Shown here in pieces: positions 1-11,338 of a stretch of DNA of 64,000 bases. Source of the DNA: Vibrio metschnikovii CIP 69.14 (GTDB lineage: Bacteria > Pseudomonadota > Gammaproteobacteria > Enterobacterales > Vibrionaceae); NCBI RefSeq assembly GCF_000176155.1, contig NZ_ACZO01000008.1, positions 1 to 64,000 of the forward strand, in the 5' to 3' direction. Under the pieces are notes generated by a model. The model saw nothing but the letters and a program-made list of their open reading frames with translations, had not been told where the DNA came from and did not search any database. The translations under genes were made by a program, and so were the position numbers. Positions within the stretch are counted from its first letter, which is position 1. Every line of letters begins with the position of its first letter.

Positions 1-14
1 GTCTGCCGTGTCAG

Positions 15-80
15 TGAGGGCGCATTATAGGGAGTTCGTTTGGCTTGGCAAGTGCTTTTTATCAAAATATCTTTAAAAAA
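15..80 (-). promoter_or_regulatory. rRNA operon P1-type promoter, pointing off the left edge
   Basis: Read on the minus strand there is a -35 TTGCCA (46-51), a 16-bp spacer and a perfect -10 TATAAT (24-29). A GCGCCC discriminator follows and then CACTGACACGG. This matches the E. coli rrn P1 layout (TTGTCA, 16 bp, TATAAT, GCGCC, CACTGACACGG). Transcription would start near position 15 and run leftward out of the window. The AT-rich stretch at 52-80 sits where the UP element binds the alpha subunit. The rRNA genes themselves are not in the window, so the call rests on the promoter alone. Confidence 0.85.
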
Positions 81-140
81 CGCACAAGCGACCAATTATT
101 GAACATCACTGTACGCGTTTTAATCAATCGATGTCTTTTC

Positions 141-854
141 TCATATAAACGCATAAGCATCGGCGAACATCCGCTCGCTGATTGCTTGTTTATGTTGGGT
201 AAATTGATCTCTCGCTGCACCCGCCATATCAAATCTACCTGCTATATAGATATCAAATTCTGCTAATGAGTCAAAATCTGCCATCACCGCTTGTAATACA
301 TTGCCAATTTTGCCTGACCATTCTGCCGGTGCTTTTTCAACAACAGGAACAAAGTGAACATGGGCATATTGATCTGTTATCGTTTGTAGCTCTTGCAAAG
401 CATAGAGCTGCGCTTCATCTCTGGCTCCCCAATAAAGATAAATCGGTGTGATATTGCCCAGTGCTAGACAGCGATCTAAAATCGAGCGAACATAACTAAA
501 TCCTGTGCCGCCTGCGATCAAGAGTAATGGTCGTTGCGCATCTTCTTGTAACCATGCCTCTCCGTGAGGCGCATCGATCGTTACTTCGCCTTGCTGTTCA
601 AGTACTTGTTGCATAACCTGCACCACTTCCTGTGCGTAAGCATTATGTTCGGCAGCGCCAATATGAAGTTCCAGCTCTCCATTATCACGGCATGGACTAC
701 TGGCTATTGAGAAAGGCCGCTTATCTTTTTCACCCATTACCACCATAAGGTACTGGCCGGCTTTAAAAGCAACTGGTGTAGTCGGTTGCAGTAAAATCTG
801 ATAGGTATGATTGGCCAAAGGCTGAATCAACTTCACTTTACATTGAATGGTCAT
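141..854 (-). CDS. fre: NAD(P)H-flavin reductase Fre
   Basis: This 237-residue cytoplasmic protein (E. coli Fre: 233) reduces free riboflavin, FMN or FAD with NAD(P)H. The reduced flavins serve other enzymes, in vibrios possibly including luciferase-like ones. The N-terminal beta-barrel carries the flavin-binding RPFSIAS motif at residues 46-52. The nucleotide-binding domain carries GGTGFS at 115-120. The start ATG has a GGAAGAGG ribosome-binding site 5 bases upstream. It lies 179 bp downstream of ubiD on the same strand, the ubiD-fre order also seen in E. coli, which fits joint supply of reduced or prenylated flavin. LuxG belongs to the same family, but no lux genes are nearby. Confidence 0.93.
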   Translation of the reverse strand: MTIQCKVKLIQPLANHTYQILLQPTTPVAFKAGQYLMVVMGEKDKRPFSIASSPCRDNGELELHIGAAEHNAYAQEVVQVMQQVLEQQGEVTIDAPHGEAWLQEDAQRPLLLIAGGTGFSYVRSILDRCLALGNITPIYLYWGARDEAQLYALQELQTITDQYAHVHFVPVVEKAPAEWSGKIGNVLQAVMADFDSLAEFDIYIAGRFDMAGAARDQFTQHKQAISERMFADAYAFI

Positions 855-1033
855 GACTTCCTCTTCCTTACTTAACCAAAGTAAGTGCTATATGACGTAA
901 AAAGACTGAGCCAGTAACCTTTTACCCCAGCGACCTTTTCTTGGTAGGCATCCTTGCTGAGGTGATGACTGACTTCACCGATAAAAATAATGAATGTTTG
1001 ATAACCAGACCTGACAAATACGCAGGCGATAGG

Positions 1034-2887
1034 TTAATCGATCTTTAACAAAGGCCACATTTGATCGACTTTAGCAACTAACTGAGGATCCTTCTTAATC
1101 GGAGTCCCCCATTCACGCTCGACTTCTCCAGCAAATTTATTAGTGGCATCGAAACCTAACTGACTGACAAAGGTATTGTGATTCTTATCGCTCACCGTAT
1201 CACGTGCAGGATCCATACGGGTGGTAATCGCCCAGATAACATCATTCCAATCACGAACATTAACATCATCATCACAAAGTACCACAAATTTAACGTGAGC
1301 AAACTGAGATAAAAACTGCCATACCGCTTCAAGTATCCGTTGAGATTGTCCAGCTTGGGCTTTTTCCATTGCCACGAGCGCAAATTGATTGTGAGCACTT
1401 TCAGGCAAATACAGATCGATCACTTGTGGATACTGCTCTTTGAAGACCGTAATGTCCTGTTCTGTTAACGATGCAAAGGTATTGGATGGATTGGGTTTAT
1501 CACTGACTGATTCTGCTGGCCATTTACGAGTAGCATCTAAGCCCATTTTAGAACCCAATCCCACCACCGGCGAAGCAAAATCTAGCGAATCGATGGGGGT
1601 ATTTTCAATCATCAAACTGTCGCGAACCGGATCCATATGCTCACACATCGCTTGAATGACCGACGACCAATTTCGAGCATCAACGCTTTCATCACAGACA
1701 ATCACAAACTTCGTATACATAAATTGACGGAGAAAGGACCAAACTCCCATCATTACTCGCTTAGCATGACCTGGATATTGTTTTTTAATCGTGACTATCG
1801 CCATGCGATACGAGCAACCTTCCGGAGGCAAATAGAAATCAACAATTTCAGGAAACTGTTTTTGTAGTATCGGGACAAACACCTCATTTAATGCAACCCC
1901 TAGCACGGCAGGCTCATCAGGTGGGCGCCCGGTGTAAGTACTGTGATAAATCGGTTGTTGGCGCATGGTTACATGAGTAACCGTAAAGACGTGATGACGC
2001 TCAACTTCATTGTAATAACCGGTATGGTCACCATAAGGTCCTTCGTCAGCAAACTCATTAGGGTCAATATAACCTTCAAGGACAATTTCAGCACTCGCAG
2101 GGACCTCTAAGTCATTACTCACCGATTTAACCACTTCTGTTTTGCTACCACGTAATAAACCAGCAAAAGCATATTCAGATAGCGTATCAGGCACCGGAGT
2201 AACCGCACCAAGAATCGTTGCAGGATCAGCGCCAAAAGCGACCGAAATAGGGAAAGGCTCTCCCGGATGTGTTTCCATCCAATCTCGCAGATCGAGTGCA
2301 CCACCACGATGCGCTAACCAACGCATAATAACTTTATTTTTAGCAATTTTTTGTTGACGGTAAATGCCTAAGTTCTGACGTTTTTTATTGGGGCCACGAG
2401 TAATAGTTAACCCCCAAGTTAATAAAGGAGCAACGTCATTAGGCCAACAGCTCATTACCGGAATATTATCTAAATTAACCTGTTCACCCTGCCAGATGAT
2501 TTGTTGGCATGGTGCTTTTCGTAAACGCTTAACGGGCATATTAAGTACTTGCCGGAAAACGGGCAGCTTATCTAAGGCATCTTTAAAACCACGCGGAGGC
2601 TCAGGCTCTTTAAGATAAGCGAGCAATTTACCAACCTCACGCAAATCCTGTACACTTTCTCGGCCCATCCCCATGGCAACACGTTCGGGAGTACCAAATA
2701 AATTGGTCAATACTGGCAAGTCATAGCCAATTGGATTTTCAAATAACAGCGCGGGTCCGCCCGCTCGCAGTGTACGGTCACTGATTTCGGTCATTTCATA
2801 ATGAGGATCAACCGGATGAGCAACGCGTTTTAACTCACCACGCTGTTCAAGATAGTCAATAAAATCACGTAAATCCTTAAAATTCAT
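1034..2887 (-). CDS. ubiD: UbiD, 4-hydroxy-3-polyprenylbenzoate decarboxylase with extended C-terminus
   Basis: UbiD removes the carboxyl group from polyprenyl-hydroxybenzoate in ubiquinone synthesis, using prenylated FMN made by UbiX. The family motif [11 protein letters not shown], with its conserved acidic residues, is at 282-292. The protein is 617 residues, about 120 longer than the roughly 497-residue E. coli enzyme. The extra length is an internal duplication. Residues about 343-459 ([38 protein letters not shown]) are repeated at about 484-588 ([38 protein letters not shown]). I believe other vibrios share the long form, but I cannot check that here. fre follows on the same strand. 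Confidence 0.95.
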   Translation of the reverse strand: MNFKDLRDFIDYLEQRGELKRVAHPVDPHYEMTEISDRTLRAGGPALLFENPIGYDLPVLTNLFGTPERVAMGMGRESVQDLREVGKLLAYLKEPEPPRGFKDALDKLPVFRQVLNMPVKRLRKAPCQQIIWQGEQVNLDNIPVMSCWPNDVAPLLTWGLTITRGPNKKRQNLGIYRQQKIAKNKVIMRWLAHRGGALDLRDWMETHPGEPFPISVAFGADPATILGAVTPVPDTLSEYAFAGLLRGSKTEVVKSVSNDLEVPASAEIVLEGYIDPNEFADEGPYGDHTGYYNEVERHHVFTVTHVTMRQQPIYHSTYTGRPPDEPAVLGVALNEVFVPILQKQFPEIVDFYLPPEGCSYRMAIVTIKKQYPGHAKRVMMGVWSFLRQFMYTKFVIVCDESVDARNWSSVIQAMCEHMDPVRDSLMIENTPIDSLDFASPVVGLGSKMGLDATRKWPAESVSDKPNPSNTFASLTEQDITVFKEQYPQVIDLYLPESAHNQFALVAMEKAQAGQSQRILEAVWQFLSQFAHVKFVVLCDDDVNVRDWNDVIWAITTRMDPARDTVSDKNHNTFVSQLGFDATNKFAGEVEREWGTPIKKDPQLVAKVDQMWPLLKID

Positions 2888-3007
2888 AAGCTTTCTTGTC
2901 GTTGATTACCTTGAACTTAGTATAACAAAAAAGCGCTTTATTTCAGCGCTCTTTCCACCATCTCTTTGTCTATTTAGTTAAAATCAGCTTACGAGGTTGG
3001 ATTTTTC

Positions 3008-3042
3008 CAAAAAAAAACACCACGCTAATAGTGTGGTGTTTT
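3008..3042 (-). terminator. Rho-independent terminator of rho
   Basis: An 8-bp stem AACACCAC/GTGGTGTT (3016-3023 with 3033-3040) encloses a 9-base loop. On the minus strand it is followed by a run of T residues (3009-3015 read in reverse). It sits 21 bp past the rho stop codon. Confidence 0.85.
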
Positions 3043-3060
3043 AGAGGATTTTACTTCACT

Positions 3061-4320
3061 TTATTGACGGCGCATCGCATCAAAGAATTCATCGTTGGTT
3101 TTGGTCATTGCCAACTTATCAATCAGGAATTCCATCGCATCAGTTTCACCCATTGGATGAACAATCTTACGTAGAATCCACATTTTTTGCAGCTCATCCG
3201 TCTTCGTGAGCAACTCTTCGCGGCGCGTACCTGAACGGTTAAAATCTATCGCTGGGAAGACGCGTTTTTCAGCAATTTTACGATTAAGGTGCAGTTCCAT
3301 GTTACCTGTCCCTTTAAATTCTTCGTAAATCACTTCATCCATTTTTGAGCCTGTATCGACAAGAGCGGTAGCAATAATGGTTAAGCTGCCTCCCTCTTCA
3401 ACATTACGCGCTGCACCAAAGAAACGTTTAGGACGATGCAAAGCGTTAGCGTCAACACCACCCGTCAGTACTTTACCTGATGAAGGGACAACCGTATTGT
3501 AAGCACGAGCTAAACGGGTAATGGAGTCGAGTAAGATAACGACATCTTTTTTATGCTCAACCAAACGCTTGGCTTTTTCGATTACCATATCAGCCACTTG
3601 TACGTGACGCGATGCTGGTTCATCAAAGGTAGAAGCAATCACTTCACCTTTAACAAGGCGTTGCATTTCCGTGACTTCTTCTGGGCGTTCATCAATCAGT
3701 AATACCATCAAAACACACTCAGGGTGATTGTTAGCAATACTCTGGGCAATATTTTGCAATAACATGGTCTTACCCGCTTTTGGCGGAGCAACAATCAAAC
3801 CACGTTGTCCTTTACCAATCGGAGCGGCAAGATCAAGAACTCGAGCAGTAATGTCTTCCGTAGAACCATTACCACGTTCCATCACCATGCGTTCATTAGC
3901 ATGTAAAGGTGTTAAGTTTTCGAAAAGAATTTTGTTGCGGGCGTTGTCAGGTTTGTCGTGGTTAACCGTATTCACTTTAAGCAGTGCGAAGTAACGTTCA
4001 CCTTCTTTGGGTGGACGGATTTTCCCAGCAATCGAGTCACCCGTGCGCAAGTTAAAGCGACGAATTTGGCTCGGTGACACATAGATGTCGTCAGGGCCAG
4101 CCAAGTAGGAGCTGTCTGCACTGCGTAAGAAACCAAAACCGTCTTGAAGAATTTCCAAGACCCCGTCGCCAAAAATATCTTCACCGCCTTTTGCATGTGC
4201 TTTAAGGATAGCGAAGATGATGTCTTGTTTTCTTAGACGCGCGAGGTTTTCAAGGCCTAGGCTCTCACCAAGTTTCACAAGATCAGACACAGGTCTGCTC
4301 TTCAATTCTGTTAGATTCAT
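3061..4320 (-). CDS. rho: Transcription termination factor Rho
   Basis: Rho is the hexameric RNA-dependent ATPase and helicase that ends transcription at rut-site transcripts. I chose the ATG giving [14 protein letters not shown]. This makes 419 residues, the same as E. coli Rho. The open frame extends 8 codons further to a TTG, which is less likely. The N-terminal helix bundle and cold-shock-like RNA-binding domain ([16 protein letters not shown]) lead into the ATPase domain. That domain has Walker A APPKAGKT (about 171-178), Walker [17 protein letters not shown], and the Q/R-loop region. It is downstream of trxA on the same strand, the trxA-rho order found in E. coli. Confidence 0.97.
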   Translation of the reverse strand: MNLTELKSRPVSDLVKLGESLGLENLARLRKQDIIFAILKAHAKGGEDIFGDGVLEILQDGFGFLRSADSSYLAGPDDIYVSPSQIRRFNLRTGDSIAGKIRPPKEGERYFALLKVNTVNHDKPDNARNKILFENLTPLHANERMVMERGNGSTEDITARVLDLAAPIGKGQRGLIVAPPKAGKTMLLQNIAQSIANNHPECVLMVLLIDERPEEVTEMQRLVKGEVIASTFDEPASRHVQVADMVIEKAKRLVEHKKDVVILLDSITRLARAYNTVVPSSGKVLTGGVDANALHRPKRFFGAARNVEEGGSLTIIATALVDTGSKMDEVIYEEFKGTGNMELHLNRKIAEKRVFPAIDFNRSGTRREELLTKTDELQKMWILRKIVHPMGETDAMEFLIDKLAMTKTNDEFFDAMRRQ

Positions 4321-4474
4321 TGTGGTGGATACTTGTTTAGTCAAAATAGGATCTATTTTCTAGTTAAGATGGATTTGGTCTCAGGATTGACCAAGAAGTG
4401 AACACTTGTTTAATTAACGTGCGATAAACTAACACTAAAAATAAGCGTAGTCTAGAAAATGTTTTTTGCAAAAG

Positions 4475-4499
4475 AAAACCGCACGTGAGGTGCGGTTTT
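4475..4499 (-). terminator. Hairpin terminator after trxA
   Basis: A perfect 10-bp stem AAAACCGCAC/GTGCGGTTTT with a 5-base loop lies 11 bp past the trxA stop codon, between trxA and rho. The T-rich arm supports intrinsic termination on the minus strand. Some read-through into rho is possible. Confidence 0.75.
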
Positions 4500-4509
4500 A
4501 CACTTTGCG

Positions 4510-4836
4510 CTACAGATTGGCGTCCAAAAACTCTTTCAATTGAGTTTTAGACAACGCGCCAACTTTAGTTGCTGCAACACTACCATCTTTGAATAAAAGA
4601 AGGGTAGGAATACCGCGAATACCGAACTTAGGTGGCGTTCCTGCATTGTGGTCGATATTCAATTTACCGATAGTGAGTTTGCCTTGGTACTCTTCAGCGA
4701 TTTCATCAAGAATCGGGGCGATCATTTTACATGGTCCGCACCATTCTGCCCAAAAATCGACTAGAACCGGGCCTGCAGCTTTGATCACATCGTTCTCAAA
4801 ACTTTCATCAGAAAGCTGCAAAATTTTATCACTCAT
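4510..4836 (-). CDS. trxA: Thioredoxin 1 (TrxA)
   Basis: This small cytoplasmic dithiol reductant supplies electrons to ribonucleotide reductase, PAPS reductase and other disulfide substrates. The ATG giving [10 protein letters not shown] has a GGAGTGG ribosome-binding site directly upstream and yields 108 residues, the usual length. An upstream in-frame ATG would add 12 atypical residues and is rejected. The WCGPC active site is at residues 32-36, and the cis-proline loop is in [11 protein letters not shown]. It is divergent from rhlB across a 112-bp promoter region and is followed by rho. Confidence 0.96.
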   Translation of the reverse strand: MSDKILQLSDESFENDVIKAAGPVLVDFWAEWCGPCKMIAPILDEIAEEYQGKLTIGKLNIDHNAGTPPKFGIRGIPTLLLFKDGSVAATKVGALSKTQLKEFLDANL

Positions 4837-4948
4837 CTTCCACTCCAATGTGTTTTTCTGAACTGATTGCATAACAACCAGTAAATTAGATGCTCTATTG
4901 GAATGTATTTACTTCCGTATTGCAAGTGTAAGCTGATATTCTATAGCA

Positions 4949-6250
4949 ATGAAAAAGACACACATCACAGAGCAAAAGTTCGCCGACTTCGGTTTACACC
5001 CGCAAGTCATTGAAGGATTGGATAAAAAAGGGTTTGAATATTGTACCCCGATCCAAGCCTTGGCGTTGCCGGTCCTGCTCACCGGCCAAGACATTGCAGG
5101 CCAGGCCCAAACGGGCACTGGTAAAACCCTTGCGTTTCTTACTGCTACCTTCAATCACTTACTGACGACCCCTGAAGCGGAAGGACGAAAACCTAACCAG
5201 CCTCGCGCCATCATCATGGCCCCGACGCGTGAATTAGCGATTCAAATTTATAACGATGCAGAATCATTAATTGCTACCACGGGCATAAAAACCGCGCTAG
5301 CGTATGGTGGTGAAAGCTACGATAAGCAACTGGCTAAAATTCAAGAAGGCGTCGATGTATTAATCGGTACCACCGGACGTATCATCGATTTCTATAAACA
5401 AAAAGCGTTCAACCTTAACCATATTCAAGCCGTTGTGTTGGACGAAGCCGATCGGATGTTTGATTTAGGCTTTATTAAAGATATCCGTTTCTTATTCCGC
5501 CGTATGCCCGAGCCTAAAGAACGTCTCAATATGCTCTTTTCTGCCACGTTGTCTTATCGTGTTCAGGAACTGGCCTTTGAGCACATGCATAATCCAGAGC
5601 ATGTGGTCGTGGAAGCGACCCAAAAAACCGGTCACCGCATTAAAGAAGAGCTGTTCTACCCTTCAAATGAACATAAAATGGCCCTTTTACAAACCATTAT
5701 TGAAGAAGAATGGCCAGATAAAGCGATTGTTTTTGCCAATACTAAACATCGCTGTGAACAGGTTTGGGGAAGTTTAGCCGCTGACGGACATCGAGTGGGT
5801 CTACTGACTGGTGATGTACCCCAGAAAAAACGTGAACGTATCTTAGAACAATTTACCCAAGGTGAATTAGACATTTTGGTCGCTACCGATGTTGCTGCTC
5901 GTGGATTGCATATTCCTTTAGTAACTCATGTTTTTAACTATGATTTACCTGATGATAGCGAAGATTATGTCCACCGTATTGGCCGGACAGGTCGAGCGGG
6001 AGAAAGTGGTTCTTCGATCAGTTTTGCCTGTGAAGAGTACGCCGTCAATCTACCTGCGATTGAAGAGTATATTGAGCACTCGATTCCGATGTCGGATTAC
6101 GATCCAACCGCGCTATTGACTGATTTACCCAAGCCATTAACTCTGCGTTCTTCATCGCAGCAACGTCGGACTAACACCACAGGATCACGTTCAGGTAACC
6201 GAAAGCCACAACGTCGTCCACGTGCACCACGACCGAAAAAGGATTCGTAA
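4949..6250 (+). CDS. rhlB: DEAD-box RNA helicase RhlB (degradosome)
   Basis: RhlB unwinds structured RNA for RNase E and PNPase in the RNA degradosome. Motif I AQTGTGKT is at residues 53-60 and Ia PTRELAIQ near 92. TTGR, the RhlB form of motif Ib, is near 141. DEAD is at 165-168, SAT at 198-200 and motif [10 protein letters not shown] at 342-349. The C-terminal tail is basic ([20 protein letters not shown]), a typical RNA-binding extension. The length of 433 is close to E. coli RhlB (421). It is divergent from trxA and is followed after 7 bp by gppA, an arrangement also seen in enterobacteria. Confidence 0.95.
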   Translation: MKKTHITEQKFADFGLHPQVIEGLDKKGFEYCTPIQALALPVLLTGQDIAGQAQTGTGKTLAFLTATFNHLLTTPEAEGRKPNQPRAIIMAPTRELAIQIYNDAESLIATTGIKTALAYGGESYDKQLAKIQEGVDVLIGTTGRIIDFYKQKAFNLNHIQAVVLDEADRMFDLGFIKDIRFLFRRMPEPKERLNMLFSATLSYRVQELAFEHMHNPEHVVVEATQKTGHRIKEELFYPSNEHKMALLQTIIEEEWPDKAIVFANTKHRCEQVWGSLAADGHRVGLLTGDVPQKKRERILEQFTQGELDILVATDVAARGLHIPLVTHVFNYDLPDDSEDYVHRIGRTGRAGESGSSISFACEEYAVNLPAIEEYIEHSIPMSDYDPTALLTDLPKPLTLRSSSQQRRTNTTGSRSGNRKPQRRPRAPRPKKDS

Positions 6251-6257
6251 TTTATCT

Positions 6258-7754
6258 ATGAGTCACCACACTTCTTCACCGCTCTATGCGGCTATCGACC
6301 TAGGTTCTAACAGCTTTCATATGTTGGTGGTTCGTCACGTCGATGGCAGTGTGCAAACCCTAGCGAAAATTAAACGCAAGGTTCGCTTAGCTGCTGGATT
6401 GGATGAACAGAATGCATTAAGTCAAGAAGCGATGCAGCGTGGCTGGGATTGTTTAAGTTTGTTTGCCGAACGCCTACAAGACATTCCTGCACCACACATT
6501 AAGATTGTTGGTACCGCGACGCTACGTACGGCCATCAATGCTGAACAATTCTTGCAAAAAGCAAATGCTATTTTAGGTCATCCTATCGAAGTCATTACCG
6601 GGGAAGAAGAAGCGGCAACCATTTATAAAGGTGTAGCTCATACCTCTGGAGGAATGGGTCGGCGATTAGTGGTTGATATTGGTGGTGCTAGCACAGAGTT
6701 GATTATTGGTGAAGGGTTTGAAGCTAATGCGTTAACTAGCTTAAAAATGGGCTGTGTCACGTGGCTAGAGCGACATTTTAAAGATCGCCAACTCAATACC
6801 AGTAACTTTAACAATGCCATTTATGCGGCAAAGCAAATGCTAGACCCCATATTGGATACTTATCGCCAATTGGGTTGGAATGTCTGCGTCGGAGCCAGCG
6901 GTACCGTTCAAGCGCTACAAGAGATCATGTTGGCGCAAGGGATGGATGAGATCATCACCCTCCCGAAACTCAAACGCTTGCAAAAGCAGGCGATGCTAGC
7001 GGATCACCTTGAAGAATTGGATATTGAAGGTTTAACTTTAGAACGTGCTTTAGTCTTTCCGAGCGGCTTATCGATCTTAATCGCTATTTTTGAGTCACTC
7101 AATATTGAAGCCATGACACTGGCCGGTGGCGCGTTACGTGAAGGGTTAGTCTATGAGATGGTCGAGACTCTTCGTCAAGAGGACATCCGCGCTCGCACCA
7201 TTCAAAGCATCCAAAAACGCTATCAGATTGACCGTCAATACGCTCAACAGGTGGCCACTCTCGCCAGTCGACTGCTTGCCCAGTGTGGCGGAGAGAGCTG
7301 GGCTCCTGAACCACAAGCGGAAATGTTATTACGCAGTGCTGCACAATTGCATGAAATTGGTTTATCGATTGATTTTCGCAAAGGGGGCGAGCACAGCGCG
7401 TACTTGCTACAACATCTCGATTTACCCGGTTACACCCGTGCGCAAAAACAATATTTAGCCGAGCTCACCCGTCGTTACCGAGAACAACTGACCTCACTAC
7501 CCGAGCAGCATGCTCTTTCTGGAACCACGGGAAAACGTTTATTACGTTTGTTGCGTTTGGCGGTGCTGCTCAGCCACCGACGTCATCCGGCCTTAGAGCC
7601 TGAAGTGCTGCTTGAGGCGCAAGGCGATAATTTAACGTTAACCATCAATCAACAGTGGTTACAAGACAATCCGCTCACTCGTAGTGAATTGGAACTGGAA
7701 GCTAACCGTCAAACCGACATTGGTTGGCCATTAACGATCAATAGCGACCAGTAG
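6258..7754 (+). CDS. gppA: Guanosine-5'-triphosphate,3'-diphosphate pyrophosphatase GppA
   Basis: GppA hydrolyses pppGpp to ppGpp and also acts on polyphosphate ends. The ATG at 6258, 7 bp after the rhlB stop, gives 498 residues, close to the 494 of E. coli. An upstream in-frame start inside rhlB is unlikely. ASKHA-fold phosphate-binding motifs are clear: [15 protein letters not shown] near residue 11, [16 protein letters not shown] near 140 and the [12 protein letters not shown] loop. The C-terminal part is the HD-like helical domain typical of Ppx/GppA. It is transcribed with rhlB. A strong hairpin follows the stop codon. Confidence 0.93.
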   Translation: MSHHTSSPLYAAIDLGSNSFHMLVVRHVDGSVQTLAKIKRKVRLAAGLDEQNALSQEAMQRGWDCLSLFAERLQDIPAPHIKIVGTATLRTAINAEQFLQKANAILGHPIEVITGEEEAATIYKGVAHTSGGMGRRLVVDIGGASTELIIGEGFEANALTSLKMGCVTWLERHFKDRQLNTSNFNNAIYAAKQMLDPILDTYRQLGWNVCVGASGTVQALQEIMLAQGMDEIITLPKLKRLQKQAMLADHLEELDIEGLTLERALVFPSGLSILIAIFESLNIEAMTLAGGALREGLVYEMVETLRQEDIRARTIQSIQKRYQIDRQYAQQVATLASRLLAQCGGESWAPEPQAEMLLRSAAQLHEIGLSIDFRKGGEHSAYLLQHLDLPGYTRAQKQYLAELTRRYREQLTSLPEQHALSGTTGKRLLRLLRLAVLLSHRRHPALEPEVLLEAQGDNLTLTINQQWLQDNPLTRSELELEANRQTDIGWPLTINSDQ

Positions 7755-7773
7755 CGCGAGCACTCCGTCAACT

Positions 7774-7805
7774 CATCCTACCCCCGACGACTCAGGGGTA
7801 GGATG
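7774..7805. terminator. Shared hairpin between convergent gppA and crbS
   Basis: A perfect 11-bp stem CATCCTACCCC/GGGGTAGGATG with a 10-base loop lies between the convergent 3' ends of gppA (stop at 7754) and the sensor kinase (stop at 7808). T-runs on either side are weak. The stem abuts the kinase stop codon. Confidence 0.65.
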
Positions 7806-7807
7806 AT

Positions 7808-10800
7808 TTATCGGCACTGATTCAATAAAGCACGCAATTTCAAAGGTTTGATTGGCTTAGCCATAAAACTAAAACCTCCAGCTTGAATGCCTTCGACAAT
7901 GTCTGGGTTACGATCAGCACTGATGATCACCCCAAAAAAACAATCGCCTAACCTTAAGCGGCACTGTTGCAAAACTTCTAAGCCGGTTCGGCCATGATCG
8001 AGTCGATAGTCGGATAAAATAACATCAGGAACCCATTGCTGTTCTAATGCTTGCAAGCTTGACAACAAATCAACGGCGGTTTTTACCTCACAGCCCCAAC
8101 GCTCTAATAATTGTCGCATCCCGACTAAAATATCCGGCTCATTATCAACGCATAACACTCGCAGATAGCTCAGATCAGATAACGTTTCCGTCGCTTTCAG
8201 CCTAGGCGTTGGTACAGAGATCGCTTGCGAACGAGGTAAAGTAAGCGAGAAAACGCTGCCTTTACCTGGCCAAGAACGCATGGTAATAGCATGATCTAAT
8301 GCCTGAGCAATGCCTTTTGATATCGCTAAACCTAAGCCGAGACCTTGATCAGAACGAATCTGCCCACCGCGATTAAACTCTTCAAAAATTTCCTGCTGTT
8401 TATCTTCAGCAATCCCAAAACCATTATCCCATACTTCAATACGCACCATGGTTTGACTGCGACGCACCCCAAGTACGACTCGCCCTTGCGGACTATAGCG
8501 AAAAGCATTAGTGAGAAAATTTTGAATGACGCGACGCAGTAACTTCGGATCCGACTGAACATATAACGAAGACGGCACCATATGAAATTGTACCTGCTGT
8601 TGCTTAGCCAACGCACTAAACTCGGCCTGTAAATGAGTTAACATGCTATGGATTGGAAACGTATGCTGATGAATATCTAACTTACCCGACTCCAAACGTG
8701 AGATATCCAGTAAATCACCAATTAAATCTTCCGCAGCGCTAAGTGCGCTTTCGATATGATGCGCTAACCGTTGAGACTCTTGCTCTTTAGCCACTTCAGA
8801 TAAAGACGATGCAAATAAACGAGCCGCATTTAATGGCTGCATTAAATCATGGCTCACCGCGGCTAAGAAACGCGATTTCGATTGTGATTCACGCTCTGCT
8901 TTTTGAGTGGCGACAACCAACTGTTGGTTTAGTTTTTCTAACTCTCGCGTCCGCTCAACCACTCGCTCTTCCAAGTGTTCGTTGGCCTCTTTTAAGTTAC
9001 GTTCAGCATTGCGAAATACCGTGATATCACTAAAGCTCATCACAAACCCACCACCGGGCATCGGATTGCCTTGCACTTCAATCACTCGCCCATCACTGCG
9101 CATTCTAGATGAGGTATGTCTTGAACCTTGTTGTAAATACTCGACGCGCTTTCGAACATGATCTTCAGGATCACCCGGCCCACATAATCCCTGTTGAGCA
9201 TTATGACGAATAATATCGGCAATCGGCCGCCCAACCTGGATTAACCCTGCAGGAAAATGAAACAACTCTAAATAACGTTGGTTCCAAGCCACTAGCCTAA
9301 GCTGTTTATCGACTACCGCAATCCCTTGTCCGATATGCTCAATCGCGCCTTGTAGCAAACCCCGACTAAAATCATACAGCTCAGAGGCTTCATCAACGAT
9401 GGTCGCCACTTCTTCCAACTGCATTTTTCGGCCCTGTAGAGCCGAAGTCAGGACTAACTTAGCCGAAGAAGCACCAAAAACCCCCGCTAGCACACGTTCT
9501 GTATGGCGAATCAATCCTGCGGGCGCTTGTTGATTAGGCATTAAACTGACGTTTTGCTGAGCCCAAAACTGAGCAAAAGCACTGCGCACCCGGGAACGTC
9601 CGACAAAACGCGCCGCAAGCATTTCTAACTCAGCCACCGTAACCCGACTTTGGTAGAGGCTCATGTTTTCATTTTCAGGCAGTGGCGTGCCAATAAATGA
9701 AGCCGCTTGTAAGCGCTCACTTAAGCTTGAGCGAGTCACTAACGATACGACAACATAACACAGCGTATTGAGTGATACGCTGAGTAGCATTCCCCAATCG
9801 ACGCGACTCATTCCCAGCTCATATAACCATGAAGGCGGAGTGATCAACCATAATAAAACGTTATTTTGCGCATCCCCAGCGAGCATTTGTGTTGCGCTCA
9901 TGAGAGTGATAAGCCACAAGGTGAACCCAACCGCTAACCCCACATAAACGCCTTTGCGATTGCCATCTCGCCAGTACATTCCCCCAAGCAAAGCTGGGGC
10001 AAATTGGGTAATCGCCGAAAAAGAAAGAAAGCCAATCGCAGACAGAGAAGGAATGCTATCGAGGGCAAGATAAAATCCCCACGCGCCCAATAGCAATAAT
10101 AAAATCAGTGTGCGACGAATAATCACCAATAAACCAGAGAAATGACGGTGGTTGCGATGTGTTAAGCGCATGCGGCGTAACAACAGAGGCATAACAAGAT
10201 CATTCGAAACCATGATCGCCAACGCTATCGTCGACACAATCACCATCCCCGACGCAGCCGAAGTACCGCCTAAAAAAGCCAATAAGGCAATCTGCTCAGC
10301 CCCGACGTGCATCGGAATACTCAGCACTAACATATCAGCAGGAGCATTAGGTAGTAGCGCTTGACCAACCCAAGCTATCGGTAAAACAAATAACCCCATC
10401 AACATTAAATACAGAGGAAAAAGCCAGCGGGCGGTGTGCAGATCTTGCGGTCGCTCATTTTCTACCACCATGGTATGAAATTGGCGTGGTAGGCAGATAA
10501 TCGCCAGCATGGTTAACAGAGTATGGACCAATAATGTGGGCCAATTGGGGGCTTGATACGTTTGCTCGGCAATCGCCAACACGTCGATGCTGTGATCAGC
10601 AAAAATCACATAACCAACAAACAACCCCACCGCCAAAAAGGCCACCAATTTCACTATCGATTCAAACGCAATTGCCATCATCATGCCACGATGATGCTCG
10701 GTATTATCAATATGGCGCGTACCAAACAACATGGTAAATAACGCCAACGCCAAAACCACAAACCACAAACCAAGAAATATGGTCATCTTGATAGCCAAAT

Positions 10801-11249
10801 TGAGCGTACAAATCCGGAGCAACCACATTCAGTCCCATGGTGATGCCACGTAACTGCAAAGCGATATAAGGCAAGATTCCGGCAACCGCGATTAAGGTCA
10901 CCGTGACGGCTAACCCTTGCGACTTGCCGTAACGTGCACCGATAAAATCGGCAATCGAGGTAATGTGCTCACGTTTAGCAATCAAGATCAGCCGCGCTAA
11001 TACCCGCCAACCGAAAATAAACACCAGCATCGGTGCAAGATAGATAGGTAAAAAAGACCAAGGATTGGCGCTGGCTTGACCGACCGTGCCATAAAAGGTC
11101 CATGAAGTGCAATACACCGCAATCGATAGACTGTAAATCCAGGGCCGCCAGTGCGCTAACCAACGCGTTTGTCTATCGCCATACCAGGCAATCAAAAATA
11201 GTACGCCTAAATACATCAGCGAAACTGGGATTACTATCCATCCATGCAT
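7808..11249 (-). pseudogene. crbS: CrbS-like symporter/hybrid histidine kinase, split by a +7 frameshift
   Basis: Two overlapping minus-strand frames (11249 to 10707, 180 codons; 10828 to 7808, 1006 codons) together make one protein. Joining ...DDHISWFVV to LALALFTMLFG... restores a 1144-residue chain. The break is a 7-bp tandem duplication at 10753-10772. The rebuilt chain has a sodium/solute-symporter-like membrane domain (about 1-540), a STAC-like linker, PAS (about 630-750), a histidine kinase with SHDLMQPLN (His near 798), N and G boxes (NAFRYSP, DNGFGI, GLGLGLAI), and a receiver with Asp near 1078 (LSDYRLD). In V. cholerae the homologue CrbS, with CrbR, turns on acs, and acs is 4 kb away here. 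As written, the first piece is a truncated membrane protein and the kinase piece lacks its N-terminus. The ribosome-binding site AAGGG lies before the ATG at 11249. Sequencing error is possible but less likely for a 7-bp unit. Confidence 0.85.
10753..10772. repeat. 7-bp tandem repeat (AAACCAC, about 2.9 copies) inside crbS
   Basis: Twenty bases with exact 7-bp periodicity (AAACCAC, AAACCAC, AAACCA on the plus strand). Removing one unit restores the crbS reading frame exactly, giving I-S-W-F-V-V-L-A-L-A. The parental sequence would have held about 1.9 copies, a natural substrate for slipped-strand duplication. Confidence 0.9.
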
Positions 11250-11277
11250 TGGCTACCCTTTTTCCTGCGCCTATAAA

Positions 11278-11299
11278 AACCTCTCCATAAGGAGAGGTT
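11278..11299 (-). terminator. Terminator of the HcaT-like MFS gene
   Basis: A 9-bp stem AACCTCTCC/GGAGAGGTT with a 4-base ATAA loop is followed on the minus strand by TTTTTATAGG. It lies 39 bp past the MFS stop codon and 29 bp before the crbS start, so it separates the two minus-strand genes. Confidence 0.85.
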
Positions 11300-11338
11300 A
11301 TTTAACAAAGGATAGACTCACAACTCAATCACTGAGCA

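Noticed and set aside
4321..4344. Extended Rho N-terminus starting at TTG
   Set aside because: The internal ATG gives the family-standard 419 residues and N-terminus MNLTELK.
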